Assembly (NCBI RefSeq): GCF_000025225.2
Contig: NC_013895.2
Coordinates: 186,001 to 250,000, forward strand
Source: Mageeibacillus indolicus UPII9-5
GTDB taxonomy: Bacteria; Bacillota; Clostridia; Saccharofermentanales; Fastidiosipilaceae
Direction of reading: 5' to 3'
Length of the DNA: 64,000 nucleotides
Notes under the pieces: model-generated
What the model saw: only the letters and a program-made list of their open reading frames with translations
The model's database searches: none
Told to the model about the DNA's origin: nothing
Part shown: piece by piece, positions 57,184-64,000 of the stretch
Position numbering within the stretch: position 1 is the stretch's first letter
Layout of the letters: every line of letters begins with the position of its first letter
Program-made: the position numbers and the translations under genes

Positions 57184-57203
57184 AAATCGCGAATTGCTGA
57201 TCG

Positions 57204-57716
57204 TTACTTCCCCAAAAAATTATTGTCAATGTCCAATGGCAGGTTAAACGTGTATCCGGCCGTACGTAAAAGTTTGAGCTTTAGCATCACATATTCAGCC
57301 GGGCAATGTAAAATGACGGCAAGGCTGGTGATGTCCGTAGTGAAAACCAGTTCTGACAAAATAGATTCGTCATCGATGAGCAGATCAGCGGCAAACAAAT
57401 TGGCCTCGTATTCTATCTTGGTGGATCTTCCGCTCAACTTGTAGTCCAAGTAAGGCAGGTTTATTGCTTGCTTGCAGTGTAAAACGGCATGCCCTAGTTC
57501 ATGTGCCAAAACCGTTTTGTGCCAATGCTCATCCAGTCCGATGTTGATAACAATGTTTGGCTCACCGTCCAAGTTGACGAAAAATCCTTTGAGTGATCCT
57601 AAATCTTTGAATGAAACGAAAATATTTTCGGCTTCTGCTAATTCCAACGGATTACGCGTGCCAGATTTTTCGACCAAGTCCTGCACGGTTTGTCGTATAT
57701 AAGAAAGTAAACTCAT
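57204..57716 (-). CDS. ImmA/IrrE family metallopeptidase
   Basis: A 170-residue zinc protease of the COG2856 group. The HELGH motif is at residues 72-76 and the third ligand is probably E104 in IEYEANLFAADLL. Such proteins cleave a partner XRE repressor on a signal (ImmA-ImmR in ICEBs1, IrrE-DdrO in Deinococcus). Its start overlaps the stop of an XRE gene by 4 bases on the same strand, the classic arrangement. It converges with the yhaN-type gene, 20 bases apart. Confidence 0.92.
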   Translation of the reverse strand: MSLLSYIRQTVQDLVEKSGTRNPLELAEAENIFVSFKDLGSLKGFFVNLDGEPNIVINIGLDEHWHKTVLAHELGHAVLHCKQAINLPYLDYKLSGRSTKIEYEANLFAADLLIDDESILSELVFTTDITSLAVILHCPAEYVMLKLKLLRTAGYTFNLPLDIDNNFLGK

Positions 57717-58099
57717 GATTTGCCTTCGTCGGACGAAACTGCTTGATGCTTTCTGGCAGCGGCATCATTTTGTATATCAATTAGTGCTTTAATAAATTTA
57801 TCTTTATCTTCTTCATTGAGACTTCCGCCGGACAGAAGTGACCCTACCTGAGCAAGCAACTCACATGGCGGTAATACTTCATAAGAGACGGAATCATTAC
57901 TACAGAGATCATCTACCAGATAAGAAACGTTTACATGAAAAAAATTACCGATTGCAACTAATGTATCTCGGGGCGGAAATCTATGGTTATTTTCATAATA
58001 AACCAAAGCTCTTAAACTTATTTTCAATTCCTCGGCAAGCTCTGCTTGAGTAATATGATTTAAGCGACGCAGTTCACGTAACTTCTCTCCGAAAGTCAT
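57713..58099 (-). CDS. XRE family transcriptional regulator
   Basis: A 128-residue repressor-type protein. The N-terminal HTH is MTFGEKLRELRRLNHITQAE followed by LAEELKISLRALVYYENNHR; the C-terminal 60 residues are acidic and helical (SLNEEDKDKFIKALID). ATG 58099 follows AGGAGG; an upstream TTG at 58117 would place the ribosome binding site inside the gene. The gene reads away from a Y-family polymerase gene and shares the 110-base intergenic region, so it is the obvious candidate regulator of both sides. Its likely control is cleavage by the coupled ImmA-type protease. Confidence 0.92.
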   Translation of the reverse strand: MTFGEKLRELRRLNHITQAELAEELKISLRALVYYENNHRFPPRDTLVAIGNFFHVNVSYLVDDLCSNDSVSYEVLPPCELLAQVGSLLSGGSLNEEDKDKFIKALIDIQNDAAARKHQAVSSDEGKS

Positions 58100-58110
58100 A
58101 CAGCCTCCTC

Positions 58111-58138
58111 TTGACAATGCACGAATGTGCGCTATAAT
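58111..58138 (+). promoter_or_regulatory. Consensus promoter with an embedded palindrome
   Basis: Perfect TTGACA and TATAAT with a 16-base spacer drive the Y-family polymerase. A GCACGAATGTGC sequence (inverted arms GCAC/GTGC) fills the spacer at 58119-58130, and a related GAACGTTTGTGC follows at about 58151-58162. Both contain ACG-N2-TGTGC. They are good candidate operators for the XRE regulator. Confidence 0.75.
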
Positions 58139-58209
58139 TCAAATCAACAAGAACGTTTGTGCATATAAGACTACTCGCAAAGCGAATAAATGTCAATTGG
58201 GAGGCTTTT

Positions 58210-59424
58210 ATGAGGTGGATTTTACACAGTGATATGAACAGTTTTTTTGCATCAGTTGAATTATTGTATAGATCAGATTTAAGAGGTCGACCGGTAGCTG
58301 TATGCGGCAGTGTTGCCGAACGCCACGGAATAGTTCTGGCCAAGTCGGATGAAGCCATGAGATACGGTATAAAGACAGCTGAAACTATATCTGAAGCTAA
58401 CTCCAAATGCCGCGACTTGAGGATAATATCACCGCATTACGAGCTATACAAAAAATACTCTAAAATGGCAAAAGAAATATATGAACGCTATAGTGACAAA
58501 GTGGAGCCGTTTGGCCCTGACGAATGCTGGATAGATGTAACATTCATGGTAGACAGCTGGGCAACTGCTGTAAATTTAGCTATCCAAATCAAAAATACAA
58601 TAAAGGCCGAACTCGGGTTAAACGTATCCATTGGGGTGGCACATAATAAGTTTTTGGCCAAAATGGGAAGCAAGCTTGCCAAAAGGAACGGAATAAAGAT
58701 TATAGACAGCGAGACTTGGCAAAGAGAGATTCTGCCGCTTGACTTAACGCACATGTTCGGCTGCGGCAAAGCAACAAGAGAGAAACTGGCAAAATATGCC
58801 GTTAAAACAATTATGGATTTAGCAGGTATGAATTACGATTTTTGTGCAGCAGTGTTGGGAAAAAACGGCACGGTACTTTGGCGATGGGCCAATGGAGTTG
58901 ACACATCACCTGTTATAAGTTCCTACGAACGCCGACAGAGCTTAAGTTTAAGCCACGGCATAACTTGCCGTAAAGATTTACATTCGATAAATGAAATACG
59001 CCGGGTGATCCAATTCCTATTGAAAGATATAGTCGGACAATTGCACCGCAGCGAAATCGGCGGCAGCAGCATAGAAATAATCGTTAAATTCGTTGACCTG
59101 AAAGCAAGGCGCTATACAGCAAATTTATTGGAGCCGTTAAACAGCTATTTTGCATTAGAACGAAGCTATGTACAGCTGCTGCAAAAAGAAGGCGGTGTGC
59201 CGGGAGACGGAGTTAGAGCTGTTACTATCGGAATAAGCACATTCAAGAAAATTCAAGCAGGCACAGGTAAAATTGATAATATTGGATGTAACATGCGAGG
59301 CAAAGCCGACCTGACACAAACATGGTATAAATTGCGCAAACTGTTTGGATCAAATGCTCTTTACCATGCGGGTGAAGCAATTGGCGGTAATTTACCAAAC
59401 TATGTTCAAAATGAGGTTTGTTAA
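58210..59424 (+). CDS. Y-family DNA polymerase (DinB/UmuC-like)
   Basis: A 404-residue translesion polymerase. The first metal site is in LHSDMNSFFASVE (D8) and the second in EPFGPDECWIDVT (D104, E105), so the catalytic acids are complete. The HhH region (LTHMFGCGKATREKLAKYAV) and a little-finger domain follow. ATG 58210 has GGGAGG 6 bases upstream. It is transcribed divergently from the XRE-ImmA pair, so damage-dependent derepression is likely. The GPDECW variant of the usual SIDEAF motif is noteworthy. Confidence 0.92.
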   Translation: MRWILHSDMNSFFASVELLYRSDLRGRPVAVCGSVAERHGIVLAKSDEAMRYGIKTAETISEANSKCRDLRIISPHYELYKKYSKMAKEIYERYSDKVEPFGPDECWIDVTFMVDSWATAVNLAIQIKNTIKAELGLNVSIGVAHNKFLAKMGSKLAKRNGIKIIDSETWQREILPLDLTHMFGCGKATREKLAKYAVKTIMDLAGMNYDFCAAVLGKNGTVLWRWANGVDTSPVISSYERRQSLSLSHGITCRKDLHSINEIRRVIQFLLKDIVGQLHRSEIGGSSIEIIVKFVDLKARRYTANLLEPLNSYFALERSYVQLLQKEGGVPGDGVRAVTIGISTFKKIQAGTGKIDNIGCNMRGKADLTQTWYKLRKLFGSNALYHAGEAIGGNLPNYVQNEVC

Positions 59425-59455
59425 GACATTTTATGCCGCATAGCGCACTTTTTTG

Positions 59456-59483
59456 TTTATTTTCTTGTGCAATGTGATATAAT
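59456..59483 (+). promoter_or_regulatory. Promoter for the yicC-remA-gmk-rpoZ run
   Basis: TTTATT and consensus TATAAT with a 16-base spacer, 22 bases before the ATG. Confidence 0.5.
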
Positions 59484-59505
59484 TATTTACCACGTGGAGG
59501 TATAT

Positions 59506-60384
59506 ATGCCGAAGAGTATGACCGGATTTGGGACTGGCAAAGTTGATTCTGCCGGTTGCAGCCTGCAAGTTGATATTAAATCTGTTAATAATCGTTACTG
59601 TGATATAAATGTGCGCATGCCTCGTCTGTTGCTGCCTCTGGAACCTGCTTTGCGCCGGAAAATATCGGCCGCTATAGATCGCGGAAAGATAGAAGTATAC
59701 GTCCAATTTATTGACAACCGTGAAACTGCCGTTGAAGTAGTCCCCAACCTTAATTTGGCTGCCGCTTATGTGAATGCCGTTAATTTAATGAGCAATGCCT
59801 TGTCTATGCCATGCGAGTTCGGTATAAGAGATTTGCTACGTGTTGACGGTGTTTTTAAAATTCAAGAAAATGAACTTGATCTTGATATGGTTGGCGGTTT
59901 GCTCGATGAAGCAACTGATGCGGCTTTAGAAAACCTGATAAGGGTTAAGCAAATTGAAGGCGAGCGGCTCACAAGTGAACTTTTGAACTATGTCGATCAA
60001 TTAGAAACTAAGCGTCGTTACATCGCCTCACGCATGCCGGCTGTTTTGGAGGCATATTACTGCCGCCTCAAGGAAAAATTGCAAGAGCTTATTTCTGACC
60101 GGTCAATAGATGAAACTCGGATTACTATGGAGGCAGCTATTTATGCCGATAAAATTGATGTAAGCGAAGAAATGACCCGCTTAGCCAGCCACTTCGATTT
60201 GCTGCGCCACACTTTGAATTCAGACAAAGCAGTCGGAAAAAAATTGGATTTTATTGTCCAAGAAATTAACCGTGAAATTAATACCACTGGTTCAAAAGCT
60301 AACGACGCAGAAGTCACCGGCGTAGTAGTGGACATGAAATGCATAAATGAGAAGTTACGCGAACAGATACAAAATATTGAATAA
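59506..60384 (+). CDS. yicC: YicC/YloC family endoribonuclease-like protein
   Basis: A 292-residue protein of the YicC family, members of which have been reported as RNases. It starts MPKSMTGFGTGKVDSAGCSL and ends with EINREINTTGSKANDAEVTG, both diagnostic. ATG 59506 follows GTGGAGG. Order yicC-remA-gmk-rpoZ is conserved across Firmicutes. Confidence 0.94.
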   Translation: MPKSMTGFGTGKVDSAGCSLQVDIKSVNNRYCDINVRMPRLLLPLEPALRRKISAAIDRGKIEVYVQFIDNRETAVEVVPNLNLAAAYVNAVNLMSNALSMPCEFGIRDLLRVDGVFKIQENELDLDMVGGLLDEATDAALENLIRVKQIEGERLTSELLNYVDQLETKRRYIASRMPAVLEAYYCRLKEKLQELISDRSIDETRITMEAAIYADKIDVSEEMTRLASHFDLLRHTLNSDKAVGKKLDFIVQEINREINTTGSKANDAEVTGVVVDMKCINEKLREQIQNIE

Positions 60385-60412
60385 ACTGATGGTTGAATGA
60401 TAGGAAAAGAAA

Positions 60413-60661
60413 ATGGATTTTATCAGAATCGGTTTCAATAATTTGGTAGGTAAAGACAGAATTATTGCTGTAGTTTCACCGGAAGCGGCGCCGGTTAAAC
60501 GAATGGTTCAAGATGCGAAAGACCGAGGCGCGCTGATTGACGCCACCGCTGGCCGAAAAACTAAAGCCGTTATTGTTATGGACAGTGATCATATTGTCTT
60601 GTCGGCGTTAGAAATAGAAGAACTGACCGAAGAACTTAACAAACAAAAGGAATCCGAGTAG
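60413..60661 (+). CDS. remA: RemA family regulator (DUF370)
   Basis: An 82-residue small DNA-binding protein. FIRIGFNNLVGKDRIIAVVS and LIDATAGRKTKAVIVMDSDH match RemA, which in Bacillus activates biofilm matrix genes. Here it sits between yicC and gmk, its usual place. Its targets in this organism cannot be told from the window. Confidence 0.92.
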   Translation: MDFIRIGFNNLVGKDRIIAVVSPEAAPVKRMVQDAKDRGALIDATAGRKTKAVIVMDSDHIVLSALEIEELTEELNKQKESE

Positions 60662-60663
60662 TT

Positions 60664-61284
60664 ATGGAATTGGAACTGAAACAACAGGGGTTATTGATTT
60701 GTGTATCGGGGCCATCTGGCGTAGGCAAAGGAACAGTAATAGCGGCGGCCAAAGAGTTGTGCCGCAATTTGGTGCATTCAGTATCGGTTACTACCAGAGC
60801 ACCTCGCCTTGGCGAAATTGAGGGCGTGTCCTATTATTTTCGATCAAAAACCAATTTCGAGCAAATGCTAGCTGACGGGGAGATCTTGGAACATGACTGC
60901 TATTGTGAACATTATTACGGGACCCCGTTACGCCCGATCGAAGAAAAGATGCGAGCAGGTATAGATGTAATCATGGATGTAACTGTACCAGGGTCGTTGA
61001 CTACGATTCGTAACTATCCTGACGCAATAAGCATATTTCTATTACCGCCATCATTGACGGAATTACGTCGACGCTTGGTTGGCCGCGCTACCGAATCACC
61101 GGAAGTGGTGGAAAAGCGCATGGCCAAGTCAACAGATGAAATTGCTGAAGCCGGCAAATTCAAATATATTCTTGTCAATCACGAAGTACGGACGACAGCA
61201 CAACTTATTTTGAACATCATAGAAGCGGAGAAACACCGTACTGAACGCCAGAAAGGTATTGAAGAAATTATTCTTAACCGTTAG
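60664..61284 (+). CDS. gmk: Guanylate kinase
   Basis: A 206-residue enzyme phosphorylating GMP. P-loop GPSGVGKGT lies near residue 17; SVSVTTRAPRLGEIEGVSYY is the GMP-binding part. It starts 3 bases after remA. Confidence 0.96.
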   Translation: MELELKQQGLLICVSGPSGVGKGTVIAAAKELCRNLVHSVSVTTRAPRLGEIEGVSYYFRSKTNFEQMLADGEILEHDCYCEHYYGTPLRPIEEKMRAGIDVIMDVTVPGSLTTIRNYPDAISIFLLPPSLTELRRRLVGRATESPEVVEKRMAKSTDEIAEAGKFKYILVNHEVRTTAQLILNIIEAEKHRTERQKGIEEIILNR

Positions 61285-61345
61285 AATGAATTAGTTATGA
61301 TAGACTTAATCTGAGATTTTGTATTGTTTTGCAAGGAGGCAATTC

Positions 61346-61849
61346 ATGTTAGTTAAACCACCGTTAGAAAAATTGTTGCCGCGGGTAGAAAACAGATATA
61401 CATTAGCTATTGCGATAGCTAAACGCACCCGCCAATTAGTTGCTGGAGCACAGCCGATGGCTGAATCGGACTCACCCAGCTTGGTAACTATGGCTTGTGA
61501 AGAATTGGCGGCCGGGACGGTAGTTGCCGTACCAGATATCGTCGAGCCATATATCAATCTGCGTCCTGATGTGGAAGCAGCTTTGCAAAATGAACGTGAG
61601 CAGGCTGAAGCAAATGATGACATGTCGACGGCCGATGTGTTTGCCGCTGATGAACAAAGTATGGATGGTGAAGATGACAATCCGATCGAAGCTACTGCCA
61701 CTCGCCATAGCGAAACTGCCGATTCCGCAACTAATAATCATGATGATACAGAATTTTCTGATGACGAACAAGAAGATTTGCCTGAAAACAAAAAAGGGCA
61801 AAACGACGGAGCTGAAAACGACACTACGGAAGATGAAACGGAGGACTAG
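61346..61849 (+). CDS. rpoZ: RNA polymerase omega subunit with an acidic tail
   Basis: A 167-residue protein. The first about 65 residues are omega-like ([20 protein letters not shown] and [17 protein letters not shown]). The remaining about 100 residues are low complexity and strongly acidic ([20 protein letters not shown], then DTTEDETED). Typical omega is 65-90 residues. ATG 61346 follows AAGGAGG. The position after gmk supports the call; the glyS ribosome binding site lies inside its last codons. Confidence 0.85.
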   Translation: MLVKPPLEKLLPRVENRYTLAIAIAKRTRQLVAGAQPMAESDSPSLVTMACEELAAGTVVAVPDIVEPYINLRPDVEAALQNEREQAEANDDMSTADVFAADEQSMDGEDDNPIEATATRHSETADSATNNHDDTEFSDDEQEDLPENKKGQNDGAENDTTEDETED

Positions 61850-61851
61850 AG

Positions 61852-63240
61852 ATGCCGGCTGAAAAGACGATGGAAAAAATAGTAGCTCTAGCCAAGAACC
61901 GCGGCTTCGTCTATCCGGGCTCAGAAATATACGGAGGCTTAGCCAACGCGTGGGACTACGGACCGCTTGGGGTCGAGCTGAAGAATAATGTCAAAAATGC
62001 TTGGTGGCAAAAGTTTGTTCGTGAAAGTCCGTATAATGTGGGAGTAGATTGTGCGATTCTGATGAATCCTCAGGTTTGGGTTACTTCCGGCCACGTCGGC
62101 GGTTTTAGCGATCCGCTGATTGATTGCAAAAGTTGCAAATCAAGACATCGTGCCGATCAACTTATTGAACAGTGGGCTCACGCCAACGGACAGGACGTTG
62201 ATGTGAACGGCTGGACGAACGAACAACTTACGAACTACATAAATGAAAAAGCAATACCATGTCCTGCCTGCGGAAAAACTGATTATACCGAGATACGCAA
62301 ATTTAATTTGATGTTCAAAACCTTCCAAGGGGTCACAGAAGACAACAAATCAGAACTCTATTTGCGTCCGGAGACGGCACAAGGTATTTTTGTCAATTTC
62401 CGCAATGTACAGAGGACGAGCCGCAAAAAATTGCCGTTCGGAATTTGCCAGGTGGGGAAATCCTTCCGAAACGAAATTACTCCCGGTAATTTTACTTTCC
62501 GCACCCGTGAATTTGAGCAGATGGAACTGGAATTCTTTTGCAATCCGGATACTGATTTGGACTGGTTCCATTATTGGAAAGATTTTTGCTATAACTGGCT
62601 GAAAACTTTGGGCATAGCTGAAACTGAACTTAGATTACGTGATCACCGTCCTGAAGAATTATCGTTTTATTCGAAGGCGACAACCGATATTGAATTCCTC
62701 TTCCCGTTTGGATGGGGTGAACTGTGGGGAATTGCTGATCGCACAAACTATGATTTGGGTCGACACATGGAAGCATCACGCCAAGACCTCACCTATTTTG
62801 ATCCCGAAACAAATGAAAAATATATTCCTTACGTTGTAGAACCTTCGCTGGGGGCCGATCGAGTTGCTTTGGCATTTTTGTGTGCGGCTTATGACGAAGA
62901 AACATTAGCCGGCGGAGACATTCGTACCGTGCTTCGATTCCATCCGGCACTTGCTCCGGTAAAAATAGCCGTCCTACCGTTGTCGGCCAAATTAACCGAA
63001 GCGGCAAGACCGCTGTATGAGATGCTAAGCAAAATTGGAAATTGCGAGCTGGACGACCGCCAAGGAATAGGCAAACGTTATCGCCGACAAGACGAGATCG
63101 GAACCCCGTACTGCGTTACTTACGATTTTGATTCAGTGAATGACAACTGTGTAACCGTAAGAGAAAGAGACAGCATGGAACAGGTCCGCCTTCCAATCGC
63201 CGAGCTGACGGCATACTTTGCCGATAAGTTTACATTTTGA
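61852..63240 (+). CDS. glyS: Glycine--tRNA ligase, single-chain type
   Basis: A 462-residue class II homodimeric synthetase. The start ([20 protein letters not shown]) and [16 protein letters not shown], motif 2 [22 protein letters not shown] and motif 3 [14 protein letters not shown] are clear. Two CxxC pairs (CKSCKS, CPACGK) form a probable zinc site. In Clostridia this form replaces the alpha2beta2 type. Its place directly after rpoZ, where coaBC/priA are usual, is different from Bacillus. Confidence 0.96.
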   Translation: MPAEKTMEKIVALAKNRGFVYPGSEIYGGLANAWDYGPLGVELKNNVKNAWWQKFVRESPYNVGVDCAILMNPQVWVTSGHVGGFSDPLIDCKSCKSRHRADQLIEQWAHANGQDVDVNGWTNEQLTNYINEKAIPCPACGKTDYTEIRKFNLMFKTFQGVTEDNKSELYLRPETAQGIFVNFRNVQRTSRKKLPFGICQVGKSFRNEITPGNFTFRTREFEQMELEFFCNPDTDLDWFHYWKDFCYNWLKTLGIAETELRLRDHRPEELSFYSKATTDIEFLFPFGWGELWGIADRTNYDLGRHMEASRQDLTYFDPETNEKYIPYVVEPSLGADRVALAFLCAAYDEETLAGGDIRTVLRFHPALAPVKIAVLPLSAKLTEAARPLYEMLSKIGNCELDDRQGIGKRYRRQDEIGTPYCVTYDFDSVNDNCVTVRERDSMEQVRLPIAELTAYFADKFTF

Positions 63241-63319
63241 TCATAGCCCGACTTACGGATTATGAATATAGAACCAAATGTATTGTCACTCAGGACAAAC
63301 CTGAGAAGAAGGAGGAGAC

Positions 63320-64000
63320 ATGACAAAGTATGTCTATTTGTTCTCGGAAGGTAATGCTTCCATGCGAGAATTGCTGGGCGGCAAAGGTGCCAACCTGGCA
63401 GAGATGACCGGATTGGGCATGCCGGTTCCACGCGGCTTTACCATTACGACAGAGGCCTGCATGCGCTACTATGAAGACAACGAAACGATTGCCCCGGAAA
63501 TTGAAAAAGAGATTTTTGACACACTCGCTTTTGTTGAAAATAAAATCGGAAAGAAACTGGGCGATCCTACCAATCCCTATTTGGTATCTGTGCGCTCTGG
63601 CGCTCGCGCTTCCATGCCTGGAATGATGGATACTATCCTTAACCTTGGTTTGAATGATGAAGTCGTACTTGGGCTTGGCAAATTAACTGGAAATCCGCGT
63701 TTTGCCAACGACAGCTATCGCCGTTTTATTACCATGTTTGCTGACGTTGTCATGGGCATTGATAAGAACAACTTTGAAGCTGAAATGGACGCAGTTAAAG
63801 AAGCAGTCGGGGCAAAGCTCGATACCGATTTAAACGCTGACAATATGATTGAAGTAGTCGATCGCTTCAAGAAAACCTATAAGCGTTTGAAAGGGGAAGA
63901 TTTCCCACAAGATCCGAAAGTTCAACTCATGGAGGCGGTGAAAGCGGTATTCCGTTCTTGGAATAACGAACGTGCTATCGTTTATCGCCGCTTAAATAAT
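63320..64000 (+). CDS. ppdK: Pyruvate phosphate dikinase, N-terminal part
   Basis: The first 227 codons are in the window; the gene continues beyond the end. It interconverts pyruvate, ATP and phosphate with PEP, AMP and PPi, often in the glycolytic direction in anaerobes. MTKYVYLFSEGNASMRELLG, GGKGANLAEMTGLGMPVPRG, FTITTEACMRYY and VSVRSGARASMPGMMDTILN are diagnostic of the nucleotide-binding domain. GGAGGAG precedes the ATG. A small CTCAGG/CCTGAG hairpin lies just upstream. Confidence 0.97.
   Translation, partial: MTKYVYLFSEGNASMRELLGGKGANLAEMTGLGMPVPRGFTITTEACMRYYEDNETIAPEIEKEIFDTLAFVENKIGKKLGDPTNPYLVSVRSGARASMPGMMDTILNLGLNDEVVLGLGKLTGNPRFANDSYRRFITMFADVVMGIDKNNFEAEMDAVKEAVGAKLDTDLNADNMIEVVDRFKKTYKRLKGEDFPQDPKVQLMEAVKAVFRSWNNERAIVYRRLNN

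Noticed and set aside
61346-61849. Acidic protein of unknown function instead of omega
   Set aside because: The omega-like first 65 residues and the position after gmk favour rpoZ, so the alternative was kept only as a caveat.

Overview
The window reads as a chromosomal segment of a low-to-moderate GC, Gram-positive anaerobe of the class Clostridia. The pointers are a six-gene Rnf complex in the order C-D-G-E-A-B, zinc-type S14 and L36, a lidded zinc adenylate kinase, a KOW protein between map and infA, RemA, single-chain glycyl-tRNA synthetase and pyruvate phosphate dikinase. Strong AGGAGG ribosome binding sites and sigma-A-type promoters recur throughout. A vaginal or gut Clostridia lineage related to Mageeibacillus or Fastidiosipila is a guess from overall impression and was not tested. 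Almost every gene is on the + strand; the exceptions are an ImmA/XRE pair near 57.2-58.1 kb.

Layout. 1-4.3 kb: end of asnA, nnr, alr, a tiny signal-peptide ORF and a frameshifted VanZ-like gene. 4.4-12.4 kb: PucR/CdaR-type regulator, the division module ftsE-ftsX-M23 hydrolase, an S41 protease, a methyltransferase and Hsp33. 12.4-15.3 kb: a large unrecognised secreted protein and a gene-poor stretch holding what looks like a decayed AraC-type HTH. 15.3-20.7 kb: the rnfCDGEAB operon. 20.9-22.6 kb: an SPFH/zinc-ribbon protein and a zinc-ribbon TM2 protein. 22.7-38.3 kb: the S10-spc-alpha ribosomal superoperon with secY, adk, map, infA and rpoA but no rpsD. 38.3-48 kb: a fused ECF ATPase, EcfT, truA, pncB, cyclophilin, metG, tatD and galE. 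48-51.1 kb: a secreted hypothetical, a Val-Asp-Phe tRNA cluster and three tandem small secreted paralogues. 51.4-59.4 kb: gap, an SbcCD-like pair (yhaO/yhaN), an XRE-ImmA switch and a divergent Y-family polymerase. 59.5-64 kb: yicC, remA, gmk, rpoZ, glyS and the start of ppdK.

How the parts fit. Most of the window is housekeeping: translation, membrane energy conservation (Rnf), division-coupled wall hydrolysis (FtsEX plus M23) and vitamin/NAD supply (ECF, PncB, Nnr). The least ordinary parts are the tandem secreted family at 49.7-51.1 kb, which shares a Tyr/Gly-rich C-terminal module that I do not recognise; the XRE-ImmA/Y-polymerase module, whose promoter carries a palindrome between its -35 and -10 boxes; and several lineage-specific add-ons to conserved proteins (RnfE tail, omega tail, L22 N-terminus, L17 insert, EcfA fusion).
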